64,000 nucleotides of DNA from NCBI RefSeq assembly GCF_016735675.1, contig NZ_JAERSG010000002.1, forward strand, positions 496,001 to 560,000, read 5' to 3'. Below, piece by piece: positions 52,297-63,337 of the stretch (positions are counted from its first letter, which is position 1; each line of letters begins with the position of its first letter). The DNA comes from Nocardioides baculatus. Its GTDB lineage: Bacteria; Actinomycetota; Actinomycetes; Propionibacteriales; Nocardioidaceae. The position numbers and the translations under genes were made by a program. Below the pieces are notes generated by a model. It had not been told where the DNA came from, ran no database searches, and saw nothing but the letters and a program-made list of their open reading frames with translations.

Positions 52297-52836
52297 GTGC
52301 GGGTGCTCGGCATCGACCCCGGCCTCACCCGGTGTGGCGTGGGAGTCGTCGACGGCAGCGTCGGGCGCCCGCTGACGATGGTCGACGTGGGCGTGATCCG
52401 GACGAGCGCCGACCTGCCGATCGCCCAGCGTCTGGTCAGCATCGAGAAGGGCCTCGACGCCTGGATCGAGGAGCACCGGCCCGATGCGGTGGCCGTCGAG
52501 CGGGTGTTCGCCCGCTCCGACTCCAGCACGATCATGGGCACCGCGCAGGCCAGCGGCATCGCGCTCGTCGTGGCCGCACGACGCGGCCTCCCGATCGCGA
52601 TGCACACCCCCAGCGAGGTCAAGGCCGCCGTCTCCGGCAACGGTCGCGCCGACAAGGCCCAGGTCGGGGCGATGGTGGTCCGGATCCTGCGGCTGGCCGA
52701 GATGCCCAAGCCGGCCGACGCCGCCGACGCGCTCGCCCTGGCCATCACCCACGTCTGGCGGGGCTCGGCCAACACCCGCATCGAGGAAGCCGTCGCCCGG
52801 GCCAGGGCAGCGCAGCGAACAGTGAGGACCCGATGA
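52297..52836 (+). CDS. ruvC: Holliday junction endonuclease RuvC
   Basis: The 179-residue nuclease has the RNase H-like core: VLGIDPGLTRCG with the first acid, VAVERVF with the second and DAADALALAITH with the last acids. It cuts Holliday junctions at the crossover. The GTG at 52297 gives the usual VRVLGIDPG start; an in-frame GTG at 52288 would add three residues. It is coupled to ruvA by ATGA. Confidence 0.95.
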   Translation: MRVLGIDPGLTRCGVGVVDGSVGRPLTMVDVGVIRTSADLPIAQRLVSIEKGLDAWIEEHRPDAVAVERVFARSDSSTIMGTAQASGIALVVAARRGLPIAMHTPSEVKAAVSGNGRADKAQVGAMVVRILRLAEMPKPADAADALALAITHVWRGSANTRIEEAVARARAAQRTVRTR

Positions 52837-53432
52837 TCGCCTTCGTCCGCGGCGAGGTCGCCGCCGTCACGCTCACCAGCGCCGTCCTCGAGGTCGGTGG
52901 TGTCGGCCTCGAGCTGATGTGCACGCCCGGCACCCTCGCCACCCTGCGGGTCGGCCGGTCGGCCACCCTGCCCACGAGCATGGTGGTGCGTGAGGACAGC
53001 CTGACGATCTTCGGCTTCCTCGACGACGACGAGAAGCAGGTCTTCGAGATCGCCCAGACCGCGTCGGGCGTCGGTCCCAAGGTCGCCCAGGCGATCGTCG
53101 CGGTGATGAGCCCCGACGACGTGCGCCGAGCGATCATGACCGAGGACGTCAAGGCGCTCACCCGCGTGCCGGGCATCGGGCAGAAGGGCGCCCAGCGGAT
53201 CATCCTCGAGCTCAAGGACCGCATCGGCCCGCCCACCGGCGGCCACCACGCGACCAGCGAGGTGAAGCCGCAGGAGGCGTGGCGCGACCAGGTGCAGCAG
53301 GGCCTCGTGGGCCTCGGCTGGTCGGCCAAGGAGTCGGAGAAGGCGGTCGAGGCCGTCGCCCCCGACGCCGGCGAGATGCCCGACGTCGGCGCCCTGATGC
53401 GCGCCGCCCTCCGCACGCTGAGCAAGGCATAG
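52833..53432 (+). CDS. ruvA: Holliday junction branch migration protein RuvA
   Basis: The 199-residue protein has the OB-fold N-terminus (MIAFVRGEV), the two helix-hairpin-helix motifs (SGVGPKVAQAIV and PGIGQKGAQRIILEL) and the C-terminal three-helix RuvB-contact domain after a short acidic linker. It binds four-way junctions as a tetramer with RuvB. ruvB starts six bases after its stop. Confidence 0.95.
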   Translation: MIAFVRGEVAAVTLTSAVLEVGGVGLELMCTPGTLATLRVGRSATLPTSMVVREDSLTIFGFLDDDEKQVFEIAQTASGVGPKVAQAIVAVMSPDDVRRAIMTEDVKALTRVPGIGQKGAQRIILELKDRIGPPTGGHHATSEVKPQEAWRDQVQQGLVGLGWSAKESEKAVEAVAPDAGEMPDVGALMRAALRTLSKA

Positions 53433-53438
53433 GCACCG

Positions 53439-54527
53439 ATGAACTGGGACGACGTCGACGACGAGACCGACCTCACCGAGGCCGAGCTCACCCACCTCCA
53501 GCGGCTCACCGACGCCGAGGCCGACGGCGACGAGCGCGCGGTCGAGGCGGCGCTGCGCCCGAAGACCCTCGACGAGGTCGTCGGGCAGGCACGGGTCCGT
53601 GACCAGCTCGGCCTCGTCCTGGAGGCGGCCCGCCGGCGCGGCCGAGCGCCCGACCACGTCCTGCTCTCCGGCCCGCCCGGGCTCGGCAAGACCACGCTCG
53701 CGATGATCATCGCCGCCGAGATGAGCACCCCGCTCCGGCTCACCAGCGGCCCGGCGATCACCCACGCCGGCGACCTCGCCGCGATCCTCTCCGGGCTCAA
53801 CGAGGGCGACGTGCTCTTCGTCGACGAGATCCACCGGATGTCGCGGCCGGCCGAGGAGCTGCTCTACATGGCGATGGAGGACTTCCGGGTCGACGTCGTC
53901 ATCGGCAAGGGCCCCGGCGCCACGGCGATCCCGATCGACATCCCGCCGTTCACCCTCGTCGGCGCCACCACCCGCGCCGGCCTGCTGCCGGGCCCGCTGC
54001 GCGACCGCTTCGGGTTCACCGCGCACCTCGAGTTCTACGAGCCCCACGAGCTCGACCAGATCGTCCACCGCTCCTCCGGCCTCCTCGGCGTCCACCTCAC
54101 CGCGGAGGGCTCCAGCGAGATCGCCGGTCGCTCGCGCGGCACGCCCCGGATCGCCAACCGGCTGCTGCGCCGGGTCCGCGACTACGCCCAGGTGCGCGCC
54201 GACGGCGTGCTGACGCTGCCGGTCGCGCAGTCCGCGCTCGAGCTCTTCGAGGTCGACGAGTCCGGCCTCGACCGCCTCGACCGCGCGGTCCTCGACGTGC
54301 TGTGCCGCCGCTTCGGCGGGGGACCGGTCGGCATCTCGACGCTGGCCGTCGCGGTCGGCGAGGAGCGTGAGACCGTCGAGGAGGTGGCCGAGCCGTTCCT
54401 GGTCCGGACCGGCCTGCTCGCCCGTACGCCGCGGGGCCGCGTCGCGACGCCCGCCGCGTGGCACCACCTCGGCCTCACCCCGCCGCCGCTCCCCACGGTC
54501 GACTCCACCCTCTTCGACGAGGTGTAG
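53439..54527 (+). CDS. ruvB: Holliday junction DNA helicase RuvB
   Basis: The 362-residue AAA+ motor shows Walker [12 protein letters not shown], Walker [11 protein letters not shown], sensor 1 [10 protein letters not shown] and the arginine finger region PLRDRFGF. An acidic 30-residue N-tail precedes the usual [11 protein letters not shown] start. The C-terminal winged helix holds RTPRGRVAT. It drives branch migration together with RuvA. Confidence 0.96.
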   Translation: MNWDDVDDETDLTEAELTHLQRLTDAEADGDERAVEAALRPKTLDEVVGQARVRDQLGLVLEAARRRGRAPDHVLLSGPPGLGKTTLAMIIAAEMSTPLRLTSGPAITHAGDLAAILSGLNEGDVLFVDEIHRMSRPAEELLYMAMEDFRVDVVIGKGPGATAIPIDIPPFTLVGATTRAGLLPGPLRDRFGFTAHLEFYEPHELDQIVHRSSGLLGVHLTAEGSSEIAGRSRGTPRIANRLLRRVRDYAQVRADGVLTLPVAQSALELFEVDESGLDRLDRAVLDVLCRRFGGGPVGISTLAVAVGEERETVEEVAEPFLVRTGLLARTPRGRVATPAAWHHLGLTPPPLPTVDSTLFDEV

Positions 54528-54575
54528 GGAGAAGTTAGACTCCGGGCGCTCACGCACCCCTACGTCTGGAGACCC

Positions 54576-54869
54576 GTGAACGACCTCGCCGCCCTTCTTC
54601 CCCTGGTCGCCATCCTGGCCCTGTTCTGGTTCATGGTGGTCCGCCCGCAGCAGCGCCGGCAGCGTGAGGTGACTGCGCTGCAGAACAGCATCGAGGTCGG
54701 CCAGCGCGTGATGATGTCGTCCGGCATCTACGGCACGATCCGTTCGGTCACCGACGACACCGCGCGCCTCGAGATCGCCCCCGGTACCGAGATCGAGATC
54801 GCCCGCGCCGCGATCGCCCGCGTGGACAGCCCGACCGCGGAGACCGACGGACCGGTCGACGATGCCTGA
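54576..54869 (+). CDS. yajC: Sec translocase accessory subunit YajC
   Basis: The 97-residue protein has one N-terminal membrane helix (about 5-22) and the conserved VVRPQQRRQRE block, with the GVYGTIR-type strand GIYGTIRSV. It assists the SecDF-SecYEG translocase. The start is GTG with GGAGA upstream. It overlaps apt by eight bases; secD and secF, which normally stand between yajC and apt, are not here. Confidence 0.92.
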   Translation: MNDLAALLPLVAILALFWFMVVRPQQRRQREVTALQNSIEVGQRVMMSSGIYGTIRSVTDDTARLEIAPGTEIEIARAAIARVDSPTAETDGPVDDA

Positions 54870-55410
54870 CCGTCGTACGGCCCAGGAGGCGCTGAGCCGC
54901 CTCACGGTCGACGTCGCCGACTGGCCGCAGGAGGGCGTGACGTTCAAGGACATCACCCCCGTCCTCGCCGACCACCAGGCCTTCTCCGCGATCATCACCG
55001 CGCTCGCCGCGGCCGGGCGCGACGACCACGGCAACGTCGTGGTCGACAAGGTCGTCGGCATGGAGGCACGCGGCTTCATCCTCGCCGCGCCCGTCGCCCT
55101 GGCCCTCGGCATCGGCTTCGTCCCGGTCCGGAAGGCCGGCAAGCTCCCGCGCGAGACCCACGCCGTGTCCTACGCGCTGGAGTACGGCGAGGCGACGCTC
55201 GAGGTGCACCGCGACGCGATCGCCGCCGGCGACCGGGTGCTGATGGTCGACGATGTCCTCGCCACGGGAGGCACCGTCGTCGCGACCCGGCAGCTCATCG
55301 AGGCGTGCGGTGGCACGGCCACCGGGGTGGCGGTGTTGATGGAGCTCGGCTTCCTCGACCCGCGCTCGAAGACGGGCGACCTGCCCGTCAGCACCCTGCT
55401 GACGCTCTGA
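54862..55410 (+). CDS. apt: Adenine phosphoribosyltransferase
   Basis: The 182-residue enzyme salvages adenine with PRPP to AMP. Marks are FKDITPVLAD, MEARGFILAAP and the PRPP-binding loop VLMVDDVLATGGT. It overlaps yajC by 8 bp and is followed by relA after 29 bp, an arrangement common in actinobacteria. Confidence 0.94.
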   Translation: MPDRRTAQEALSRLTVDVADWPQEGVTFKDITPVLADHQAFSAIITALAAAGRDDHGNVVVDKVVGMEARGFILAAPVALALGIGFVPVRKAGKLPRETHAVSYALEYGEATLEVHRDAIAAGDRVLMVDDVLATGGTVVATRQLIEACGGTATGVAVLMELGFLDPRSKTGDLPVSTLLTL

Positions 55411-55439
55411 CCCCTGCGCGCGGTCACTAGACTTGGTGC

Positions 55440-57722
55440 ATGGCAGAGGAGCAGGTACCGACGCAGGAGGTCAGGGCCCCTCTGACCGCGCGCGGCATGC
55501 GTGCGCGCCTCGCCCGCGTCGGGACCAAGGCACCGTCGTCCAACCCGGTCCTCGAGCCGCTCTTCCGCGCCGTCAAGGCCAACCACCCCAAGGCCGACCT
55601 CGCCCTCCTCGAGCGCGCCTACGCCGAGGCCGACAAGTGGCACACCGGCCAGATGCGCAAGAGCGGCGACCCCTACATCACGCACCCGCTCGCGGTGACC
55701 ACGATCCTCGCCGACATCGGCATGACCGAGCCGACGCTCGTCGCGGCCCTGCTCCACGACACCGTCGAGGACACGCCCTACACGCTGGAGGCGCTGCGCG
55801 CCGACTTCGGTGACGAGGTCGCCCTGCTGGTCGACGGCGTCACCAAGCTCGACAAGGTGCAGTACGGCGCCTCGGCGCAGGCCGAGACCATCCGCAAGAT
55901 GATCGTCGCGATGTCGCGCGACATCCGGGTGCTGGTGATCAAGCTCGCCGACCGGCTCCACAACATGCGGACGCTGCGCTACGTCCCGGCCGCGTCGCAG
56001 GAGCGCTCGTCGCGCGAGACCCTCGACATCTACGCCCCGCTGGCGCACCGGCTCGGGATGAACACCCTCAAGTGGGAGCTCGAGGACCTCGCGTTCGCCA
56101 CGCTCCACCCCAAGATCTACGACGAGATCGTGCGGATGGTCGCCGAGCGGGCGCCGTCGCGCGACTCGTTCCTGGCCGAGGTGGTCACCGAGATCGAGCA
56201 GGACCTCAAGGCGTCGAAGATCAACGCCAAGGTCACCGGCCGGCCCAAGCACTACTACTCGATCTACCAGAAAATGATCGTCGGCGGCCGCGACTTCTCC
56301 GACATCTACGACCTGGTCGGCATCCGGATCCTCGTCGACGAGGACCGCGACTGCTACAGCGCCCTCGGCGTCATCCACTCGCGGTGGAACCCGGTCCTGG
56401 GGCGGTTCAAGGACTACGTCGCGATGCCGAAGTTCAACATGTACCAGTCGCTGCACACGACGGTCATCGGCCCGGCCGGCAAGCCCGTCGAGGTGCAGAT
56501 CCGGACGTTCTCCCAGCACCGCCGCGCGGAGTACGGCGTCGCGGCCCACTGGAAGTACAAGGAGAACAGCAAGGCCGGCGTCGACACCGACCGTCTCGGC
56601 GACAAGGACGACCTCACCTGGCTGCGCCAGCTGCTCGACTGGCAGAGCGAGGTCGAGGACCCGGGCGAGTTCCTCGAGTCGCTGCGCTTCGAGATGAACC
56701 AGCAGCAGGTCTACGTCTTCACGCCCCGTGGCGACGTCATCCCGCTGCCGATGGGCGCGACCCCCGTCGACTTCGCGTACGCCGTCCACACGGAGGTCGG
56801 CCACCACACGATCGGGTCGCGGGTCAACGGTCGCCTCGTGCCGCTGGAGTCGACGCTCGACAACGGCGACGTGGTCGAGGTCTTCACCTCGAAGTCGCCG
56901 AACTCCGGCCCGTCGCGCGACTGGCTGAACTTCGTCCAGTCGCCGCGGGCTCGCAACAAGATCCGCCAGTGGTTCACCAAGGAGCGGCGCGAGGAGGCGA
57001 TCGAGCGCGGCAAGGACCAGATCGCCAAGCTCATGCGCAAGGAGGGCCTGCCCCTCACCCGCCTGATGACCCACGACGTGCTGGCGCTCGTCGCCGAGCA
57101 CTTCCACCACGCCGACGTCTCCGCGCTCTACGCCGCGGTCGGCGAGGGCAACCTCAGCGCCCAGGCGGTCGTGCGTCGCGTCATCGACCTCCACGGCGGC
57201 GACGACGGGGCGCAGGAGGACCTCTCCGAGGGCGTCACGATCACCGGTCGCTCGCACGCGAAGCGGAGCCCCACCGACTCCGGCGTCATCGTGCCGGGCG
57301 TCGACGACCTCTGGGTCAAGCTCGCCAAGTGCTGCACGCCGGTGCCGCCCGACCCGATCCTCGGCTTCGTCACCAAGGGCGGGGGAGTCTCGGTGCACCG
57401 CCGCGACTGCACCAACGCCTCCAGCCTGCTCGGCCAGCCCGAGCGGGTGCTCGAGGTCGAGTGGGCGCCGACCTCGCAGTCGACCTTCCTGGTCAACATC
57501 CAGGTCGAGGCCCTCGACCGCGCGCGCCTGCTCTCCGACATCACGATGGCGCTCTCCGACGCCCACGTGAACATCCTCAGCGCCACCCTCTCCACCACGC
57601 GCGACCGCGTCGCGAAGAGTCGCTTCTCCTTCGAGATGGCCGACGCGGCCCACCTCGACGGCGTGCTCCGCGCCGTACGCGCCGTGCCGGGCGTCTTCGA
57701 CGCCTACCGCGTCACCGCCTGA
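55440..57722 (+). CDS. relA: Bifunctional (p)ppGpp synthetase/hydrolase Rel
   Basis: The 760-residue RSH protein has the HD hydrolase ([22 protein letters not shown]), the synthetase ([42 protein letters not shown]), the TGS domain ([19 protein letters not shown]), a zinc-finger-like region with KCCTPVPPD and a C-terminal ACT domain. Both active sites look intact, so it should make and break the alarmone on ribosome stalling. This is the usual single long Rel of actinobacteria. It is transcribed toward a convergent repeat array. Confidence 0.96.
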   Translation: MAEEQVPTQEVRAPLTARGMRARLARVGTKAPSSNPVLEPLFRAVKANHPKADLALLERAYAEADKWHTGQMRKSGDPYITHPLAVTTILADIGMTEPTLVAALLHDTVEDTPYTLEALRADFGDEVALLVDGVTKLDKVQYGASAQAETIRKMIVAMSRDIRVLVIKLADRLHNMRTLRYVPAASQERSSRETLDIYAPLAHRLGMNTLKWELEDLAFATLHPKIYDEIVRMVAERAPSRDSFLAEVVTEIEQDLKASKINAKVTGRPKHYYSIYQKMIVGGRDFSDIYDLVGIRILVDEDRDCYSALGVIHSRWNPVLGRFKDYVAMPKFNMYQSLHTTVIGPAGKPVEVQIRTFSQHRRAEYGVAAHWKYKENSKAGVDTDRLGDKDDLTWLRQLLDWQSEVEDPGEFLESLRFEMNQQQVYVFTPRGDVIPLPMGATPVDFAYAVHTEVGHHTIGSRVNGRLVPLESTLDNGDVVEVFTSKSPNSGPSRDWLNFVQSPRARNKIRQWFTKERREEAIERGKDQIAKLMRKEGLPLTRLMTHDVLALVAEHFHHADVSALYAAVGEGNLSAQAVVRRVIDLHGGDDGAQEDLSEGVTITGRSHAKRSPTDSGVIVPGVDDLWVKLAKCCTPVPPDPILGFVTKGGGVSVHRRDCTNASSLLGQPERVLEVEWAPTSQSTFLVNIQVEALDRARLLSDITMALSDAHVNILSATLSTTRDRVAKSRFSFEMADAAHLDGVLRAVRAVPGVFDAYRVTA

Positions 57723-57732
57723 CGGATCCCGC

Positions 57733-57937
57733 CGAGTCGGCGCATCTGTTCGCGCGAGAGGTCTCGAGTGGGCGCATCTGTTCGCGCGAGGAGGCTCGAG
57801 TCGGCGCATCTGCTCGCGCGAGGAGGCTCGAGTCGGCGCATCTGTTCGCCCGTCGCCGTACAGACGCGCCGACTCAGCGCGCTGCAGACGTACAGACGCG
57901 CCAACTCGGCGCCTCCCTGACGTACAGACGAGCCGAC
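57733..57937. repeat. Array of 32-bp repeats, direct then inverted
   Basis: Four units starting at 57733, 57765, 57797 and 57829 share CGAGTCGGCGCATCTGTTCG. They are followed by three inverted units at 57857, 57889 and 57921 that share CGTACAGACGCGCCGACT. Both halves keep a 32-bp period, so the whole array can fold into a long arm. It fills the convergent gap between relA and the DUF349 gene. Confidence 0.85.
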
Positions 57938-59188
57938 TCAGCTGAAGTCGGCTGCCGCCTTCTTCGCCATGTCGAGGAAGGCCTGCTTGTTGGCGAGCTC
58001 GGACTCGAGGTCCTGGGTGCGCTTGGCGTCGCCGGCGGCGGTGGCCTTGTCGAGCTTGGCCTGCGTCTCGGCGATGCCGGCCTCGAGCTTGCCGATCATG
58101 TCGTCGGCGCGGGCCGACTTCTCCGGGTCGCTGCGGCTCCACTGCTCGTCCTCGACCGCGCGGATGGCCTGCTCCACCTTCCGCATCCGTGCCTCGAGCT
58201 CCTTCATCCGGTCGCGCGGCACCTTGCCTGCGGCGTCCCAGCGGTCGGCGAGGTCGCGGAAGGCCTTCTTGGCGGCGTCGACATCGGTCACCGGCACCAG
58301 CTTCTCGGCCTCGACCAGGATCTCGTCCTTGACGACCGCGTTGGCCGCGAACTCCTCGTCGAGGGCCGCGTTGGTGGCGTCGCGGGCACCGAAGAACGTG
58401 TCCTGGGCGCCGCGGAAGCGCTGCCAGAGCTGGTCGTCGACCTCGCGCGGCGCAGGACCGGCGGCCTTCCACTCGCGCATCAGGTCGCGGTACTTGCCGG
58501 CCGTCGGACCCCACTCGGTCGACGTCGACAGCGCCTCGGCCTCCTTGACCAGCCGCTCCTTGATGACGCGGGCGCCGTCACGGCGCTCGTGCTCCTCGGC
58601 GAAGTGCGCCTTGCGGTGGCGGGTGTACGTCGTCCGCGCGGTGGAGAAGCGTCGCCACAGCGCGTCGTCGGTGGCCCGGTCGAGGCGCGGCAGCTCCTTC
58701 CACGTCGCGAGGAGGTCGCGCAGCCGGTTGGCCCCGTTGCGCCAGTCGGTGCCCTCGGCCAGCTTCTCGGCCTCGGCGACGAGCTTCTCCTTCTCCGCCT
58801 TGGACTCCGCGGTCTTCTGCGCGCGCTCCTCCTTGCGGGCGCTGCGCTGGACCGCGATCACCGGGCCGAGCGCGTCGAGCCGCGCCGCCAGCGACACGAG
58901 GTCGCCGACTGCGTGGGCGTCGACGACCTGCTCGCGCAGGGCCTTCGTCGAGGAGGTCGCCTCCTCGGGTGCCAGCCGTCCCGACGCGACGCGCTGCTCG
59001 AGCAGGTGGACCTTGCCCTCCAGCTCCTCGAAGCGCTTGGTGAAGAACTCCAGGGCCTCCTCCGGCGTACCGGCCTCGTAGGACCCGACGGAACGCTCCC
59101 CGTCTGCGGTGCGGACAAAGACTGTGCCGTCATCGGCGACGCGACCCCACGGGGTCGCGTCGTCCTGAGACTGCGTGTCGGCGCTCAT
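57938..59188 (-). CDS. DUF349 domain protein
   Basis: The 416-residue acidic/basic protein is nearly all alpha-helical with repeated DUF349 units: LWRRFSTARTTYTRHRKAHF, LWQRFRGAQDTFFGARD and related blocks spaced about 75 residues apart, with coiled-coil character near the C-terminus. The N-terminal 60 residues hold a small beta part (WGRVADDGTVFVRTADGER). The family is found next to relA in many actinobacteria; its function is unclear, with a suggested link to RNA or stress. No signal or membrane segment is present. Confidence 0.88.
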   Translation of the reverse strand: MSADTQSQDDATPWGRVADDGTVFVRTADGERSVGSYEAGTPEEALEFFTKRFEELEGKVHLLEQRVASGRLAPEEATSSTKALREQVVDAHAVGDLVSLAARLDALGPVIAVQRSARKEERAQKTAESKAEKEKLVAEAEKLAEGTDWRNGANRLRDLLATWKELPRLDRATDDALWRRFSTARTTYTRHRKAHFAEEHERRDGARVIKERLVKEAEALSTSTEWGPTAGKYRDLMREWKAAGPAPREVDDQLWQRFRGAQDTFFGARDATNAALDEEFAANAVVKDEILVEAEKLVPVTDVDAAKKAFRDLADRWDAAGKVPRDRMKELEARMRKVEQAIRAVEDEQWSRSDPEKSARADDMIGKLEAGIAETQAKLDKATAAGDAKRTQDLESELANKQAFLDMAKKAAADFS

Positions 59189-59304
59189 GGTCGCCCATCG
59201 TAGTCATGGCCCGGACGGCCCTCGGTAGGCTTCCCACCTGAGCGGATGGGACGATCGTCCGTCCCGCTCCACCACGTCGTACGAACTAGCAAGGACTGAC
59301 GCCT

Positions 59305-59985
59305 GTGTTCATCGCTGGCTTCCCCGCCGGACCCTGGGGGACCAACTGCTACGTCGTGGCCACGGGTCCCGGTGCCGAGTGCGTAGTGATCGATCCCGGC
59401 AAGGACTCGGCCGAGGGCGTCGCCCAGGTCGTGCGCGAGCACCACCTCAAGCCCGTGTCGGTGCTCGTCACCCACGGCCACGTGGACCACATGTGGTGCG
59501 TCGCCCCGGTCGCCGGCACCTACGACGCCACGGCGTGGATCCACCCCGCAGACCGCCACCTGCTGAGCGACCCGATGGCGGGGATGAGCCGCGAGACCAC
59601 CCAGATGCTGCTCGGCGGCGACCACACGTGGGCCGAGCCCGACGACGTGCGCGAGCTCTCCGACCTCGCCGAGCTCGAGCTCGCCGGCCTCAGGTTCGTC
59701 GTCGACCACACGCCCGGGCACACCGAGGGCTCCGTGACCTTCCGTACGCCGTACGCGGAGCAGGACGTCTCCGAGGTGATGTTCTCCGGCGACCTGCTCT
59801 TCGCGGGCTCCATCGGTCGCACCGACCTGCCCGGCGGCGACCACGCCACGATGCTGCGCAGCCTCGCCGGCAAGGTGCTGCCGCTGGCCGACGACATCGT
59901 CGTGCTGCCCGGCCATGGCGAGCAGACCTCGATCGGGCGCGAGCGCGCCACCAACCCCTACCTCCAGGACCTCGAAGAAGCATGA
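59305..59985 (+). CDS. MBL-fold hydrolase, glyoxalase II-like
   Basis: The 226-residue metallo-beta-lactamase-fold enzyme has the metal motif THGHVDHMW and further ligands in HTPGHTEGS, FSGDLLFAGSIGRTD and LPGHGEQT. This is the glyoxalase II-like subgroup common next to hisS in actinobacteria (Rv2581c in Mycobacterium). It should hydrolyse a thioester or similar substrate with two metal ions. GTG is the start. It is coupled to hisS by ATGA. Confidence 0.9.
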   Translation: MFIAGFPAGPWGTNCYVVATGPGAECVVIDPGKDSAEGVAQVVREHHLKPVSVLVTHGHVDHMWCVAPVAGTYDATAWIHPADRHLLSDPMAGMSRETTQMLLGGDHTWAEPDDVRELSDLAELELAGLRFVVDHTPGHTEGSVTFRTPYAEQDVSEVMFSGDLLFAGSIGRTDLPGGDHATMLRSLAGKVLPLADDIVVLPGHGEQTSIGRERATNPYLQDLEEA

Positions 59986-61334
59986 GCAAGATCGCCCCGC
60001 TGAGCGGTTTCCCCGAGCTGCTGCCCGCGCAGCGCGCCGTCGAGCGCGAGGTGATCGCGTCGCTCTCGCGCACCTTCGAGCTGCACGGCTTCGCCAACAT
60101 CGAGACCCGCGTCGTCGAGCCGATCGAGCGCCTGGCCAAGGGCGGCGAGGTCGACAAGGAGATCTACGTCCTCCAGCGCCTCGCCGCGGAGCCGGACGCC
60201 AAGGCCGAGCTCGGCATGCACTTCGACCTCACCGTGCCCTTCGCGCGCTACGTCCTCGAGCACGCCGGACACCTCGAGTTCCCGTTCCGTCGCTTCCAGG
60301 TCCAGCCGGCCTGGCGCGGGGAGCGCCCGCAGGAGGGTCGGTTCCGGCAGTTCACCCAGGCCGACGTCGACATCGTCGGGCGCGACGAGCTGCCCTTCCA
60401 CCACGACGTCGAGGTGATGTCGGTGATGGTCGACGCGCTGAGCCGCCTCCCGATCCCGCGCCTGTCCTTCCAGTTCAACAACCGCAAGCTGATCCAGGGC
60501 TTCTACCGGGGCCTGGGCATCGACGACGTCACCGACGCGATCCGGGTGATCGACAAGCTCGACAAGCTCCCCGCCGACGAGGTCGCCCGGATGCTGGTCG
60601 AGCGCGTCGGCACGACCCCGGAGCAGGCGCAGCGCTGCCTCGAGCTGGCCACGATCCGGGTCTCCGACGGCTCCTTCGTGGAGCAGGTCCGCGCCCTGGG
60701 CGTCACCGACGAGCTGCTCGACCAGGGCCTCGACGAGCTCGCCGCCGTCGTCGAGGGCTGCCGGGCCGTCGCCGGCGACCGTGTCGACGTCGAGGCCAAC
60801 CTGCGCATCGCGCGCGGCCTCGACTACTACACCGGCACCGTCGTCGAGGTCTTCATGGCCGGCTACGAGCGCCTCAAGTCGGTCGGCGGGGGAGGGCGCT
60901 ACGACGCGCTCGCCAGCGACGGGCGTACGACCTATCCGGGCGTCGGCGTGTCCTTCGGCGTCTCCCGCACCCTCGTCCCGCTCATCTCCGACGGCGTCCT
61001 GTCCGGCAGCCGGCCGGTGCCGAGCGCCGTGCTCGTCGCCCTCAACACCGAGGACGACCGTGCCGCGAGCACGCAGGTCGCGGCGGCCCTCCGGTCCCGC
61101 GACGTCGCCTGCGAGGTCGCACCCTCGCCGGCGAAGTTCGGCAAGCAGATCCGCTTCGCCGAGCGCCGAGGCATCCCGTTCGTCTGGTTCGTCCTGGCCG
61201 ACGGGACGAGCCAGGTGAAGGACATCCGGACCGGTGAGCAGGTCGATGCCGACCCCGCCACCTGGACCCCGCCGGAGCAGGACCTCCGGCCCACCATCGT
61301 CAGCACAGCCAGCACATCTGAGGAGAACCAGTGA
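59982..61334 (+). CDS. hisS: Histidyl-tRNA synthetase
   Basis: The 450-residue class II synthetase has motif 1 around [13 protein letters not shown], motif 2 [21 protein letters not shown] and the histidine-binding [13 protein letters not shown]. The C-terminal anticodon-binding domain ends at about 430. It charges tRNA-His in the cytoplasm. It overlaps both neighbours by four bases. Confidence 0.95.
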   Translation: MSKIAPLSGFPELLPAQRAVEREVIASLSRTFELHGFANIETRVVEPIERLAKGGEVDKEIYVLQRLAAEPDAKAELGMHFDLTVPFARYVLEHAGHLEFPFRRFQVQPAWRGERPQEGRFRQFTQADVDIVGRDELPFHHDVEVMSVMVDALSRLPIPRLSFQFNNRKLIQGFYRGLGIDDVTDAIRVIDKLDKLPADEVARMLVERVGTTPEQAQRCLELATIRVSDGSFVEQVRALGVTDELLDQGLDELAAVVEGCRAVAGDRVDVEANLRIARGLDYYTGTVVEVFMAGYERLKSVGGGGRYDALASDGRTTYPGVGVSFGVSRTLVPLISDGVLSGSRPVPSAVLVALNTEDDRAASTQVAAALRSRDVACEVAPSPAKFGKQIRFAERRGIPFVWFVLADGTSQVKDIRTGEQVDADPATWTPPEQDLRPTIVSTASTSEENQ

Positions 61335-63136
61335 TCCGCACCCATGACGCCGGCGCCCTGCGCGCCGACCACGTCGGCCAGACCGTCACGCTCGCCGGAT
61401 GGGTGGCGCGCCGACGCGATCACGGCGGTGTGGCGTTCCTCGACCTGCGTGAGGCCAGCGGCGTGGTGCAGGTCGTCGTCCGCGACGAGGACGTGGCGCA
61501 CAGCCTCCGCAGCGAGTTCTGCATCAAGGTCACCGGGGAGGTCGTCGCCCGCAAGGAGGGCAACCAGAACCCCAACCTCGCCACCGGCGACATCGAGGTC
61601 GTCGCCACCGACCTCGAGGTGCTCTCCAGCTCCGACCCGCTGCCGTTCCCGATCGACGACGCGTCCGGCCACAAGGGCGGCGAGGTCGGCGAGGAGGCAC
61701 GCCTCAAGCACCGATACCTCGACCTGCGTCGCTCCGGTCCCGCCGCCGCGCTGCGGCTGCGCTCGAAGATCAACAAGGCCGCCCGCGACGTGCTCGACGC
61801 CCGTGACTTCGTCGAGGTCGAGACGCCGACGCTCACCCGCTCGACGCCCGAGGGCGCCCGTGACTTCCTGGTGCCTGCCCGCCTGGCGCCCGGCAGCTGG
61901 TACGCCCTGCCGCAGAGCCCTCAGCTGTTCAAGCAGCTGCTGATGGTCGGCGGCATGGAGCGCTACTACCAGATCGCGCGCTGCTACCGCGACGAGGACT
62001 TCCGCGCCGACCGGCAGCCGGAGTTCACCCAGCTCGACATCGAGATGAGCTTCGTCGACCAGGAGGACGTCCTCACGCTGATGGAGGACGTGCTCGAGGC
62101 GATGTGGGCCCAGGCCGGTCACACCATCGAGCGCCCGATCGCCCGGATGACGTACGCCGACGCGATGGCGCGGTTCGGCTCCGACAAGCCCGACCTGCGG
62201 ATGGGCCTCGAGCTCGTCGACTGCACCGAGTACTTCGCGGACACCACGTTCCGGGTCTTCCAGGCCGACTACGTCGGCGCCGTCGTCATGCCGGGTGGCG
62301 GCAGCCAGCCGCGTCGCCAGTTCGACGCCTGGCAGGACTGGGCCAAGCAGCGCGGGGCCAAGGGCCTGGCCTACGTCACGATCGCCGAGGACGGCGAGCT
62401 CGGGGGACCGGTCGCCAAGAACCTCACCGACGCCGAGCGCGACGGCCTGGCAGCCCACGTGGGCGCGGCGCCGGGGGACTGCATCTTCTTCGCTGCCGGA
62501 CCCGTCAAGAGCAGCCGTGCGCTGCTCGGGGCCGCCCGCCTGGAGATCGGTCGTCGCGGCGGCATGCTCGACGAGTCGACGTTCGCGTTCACGTGGGTCG
62601 TGGACGCGCCGCTCTTCGAGCCGAGCTCCGAGGCCGTGGCCAGCGGTGACGTCGCGGTCGGCGCGGGCGCCTGGACGGCCGTGCACCACGCCTTCACCAG
62701 CCCGAAGGAGGAGTTCATGGACTCCTTCGACACCGACCCCGGCAGCGCCCTGGCGTACGCCTACGACATCGTCTGCAACGGCAACGAGCTCGGTGGCGGG
62801 TCCATCCGTATCCACCGCGGCGACGTGCAGAAGCGCGTCTTCTCGGTGATGGGTCTCGGCGAGGACGAGGCCCAGGAGAAGTTCGGCTTCCTGCTCGACG
62901 CCTTCAAGTTCGGTGCGCCCCCGCACGGCGGCATCGCGGTGGGCATGGACCGGATCGTGGCGCTGCTCGCGGGCAGCGACTCGATCCGCGACGTCATCGC
63001 GTTCCCCAAGTCCGGTGGCGGCTACGACCCGCTGACGGCCGCACCGGCACCGATCACGCCCGAGCAGCGCAAGGAGGCAGGCGTTGACGCCCCTCCTGCG
63101 ACCGCAGAGGATGCTCCGGACGCCACGCGTCAGTAG
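61331..63136 (+). CDS. aspS: Aspartyl-tRNA synthetase
   Basis: The 601-residue protein has the N-terminal OB fold ([23 protein letters not shown]), the class II core with [21 protein letters not shown] split over motif 2, the bacterial GAD insertion (about 300-420) and motif 3 [16 protein letters not shown]. It charges tRNA-Asp, or Asp and Asn tRNAs if the organism uses the amidotransferase route. The GTG start overlaps the hisS stop as GTGA. A proline/alanine-rich tail follows the core. Confidence 0.96.
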   Translation: MIRTHDAGALRADHVGQTVTLAGWVARRRDHGGVAFLDLREASGVVQVVVRDEDVAHSLRSEFCIKVTGEVVARKEGNQNPNLATGDIEVVATDLEVLSSSDPLPFPIDDASGHKGGEVGEEARLKHRYLDLRRSGPAAALRLRSKINKAARDVLDARDFVEVETPTLTRSTPEGARDFLVPARLAPGSWYALPQSPQLFKQLLMVGGMERYYQIARCYRDEDFRADRQPEFTQLDIEMSFVDQEDVLTLMEDVLEAMWAQAGHTIERPIARMTYADAMARFGSDKPDLRMGLELVDCTEYFADTTFRVFQADYVGAVVMPGGGSQPRRQFDAWQDWAKQRGAKGLAYVTIAEDGELGGPVAKNLTDAERDGLAAHVGAAPGDCIFFAAGPVKSSRALLGAARLEIGRRGGMLDESTFAFTWVVDAPLFEPSSEAVASGDVAVGAGAWTAVHHAFTSPKEEFMDSFDTDPGSALAYAYDIVCNGNELGGGSIRIHRGDVQKRVFSVMGLGEDEAQEKFGFLLDAFKFGAPPHGGIAVGMDRIVALLAGSDSIRDVIAFPKSGGGYDPLTAAPAPITPEQRKEAGVDAPPATAEDAPDATRQ

Positions 63137-63337
63137 GTCAAGGAAGTCCCGTCGCACGGGTGATCACGCGAAGCATTTGCCGGGCTCGGAGAAGTCAACT
63201 GGTTAATGCGTCGTAACGGGATCGTTACGCGTCAGTGATCGTCCGTGCGGCGCGGGTCACATACAGTCCTGTCTCGGCGCCGGCCCCGGGTGATCCCCGA
63301 TCGGTGTCAAGACAGTCCCGAACCAGATGGGGAGAGC
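63137..63337. promoter_or_regulatory. Intergenic region with a hairpin before the permease gene
   Basis: CGTAACG (63212-63218) and CGTTACG (63223-63229) form a perfect stem with a four-base loop. It could end the hisS-aspS transcript or act as an operator of the permease gene. No T run follows. GGGGAGAG just before 63338 is the ribosome site of the next gene. Confidence 0.4.

Noticed and set aside
63212..63229. Intrinsic terminator after aspS
   Set aside because: The stem is clear but no T tract follows, so I list it only as a regulatory hairpin.
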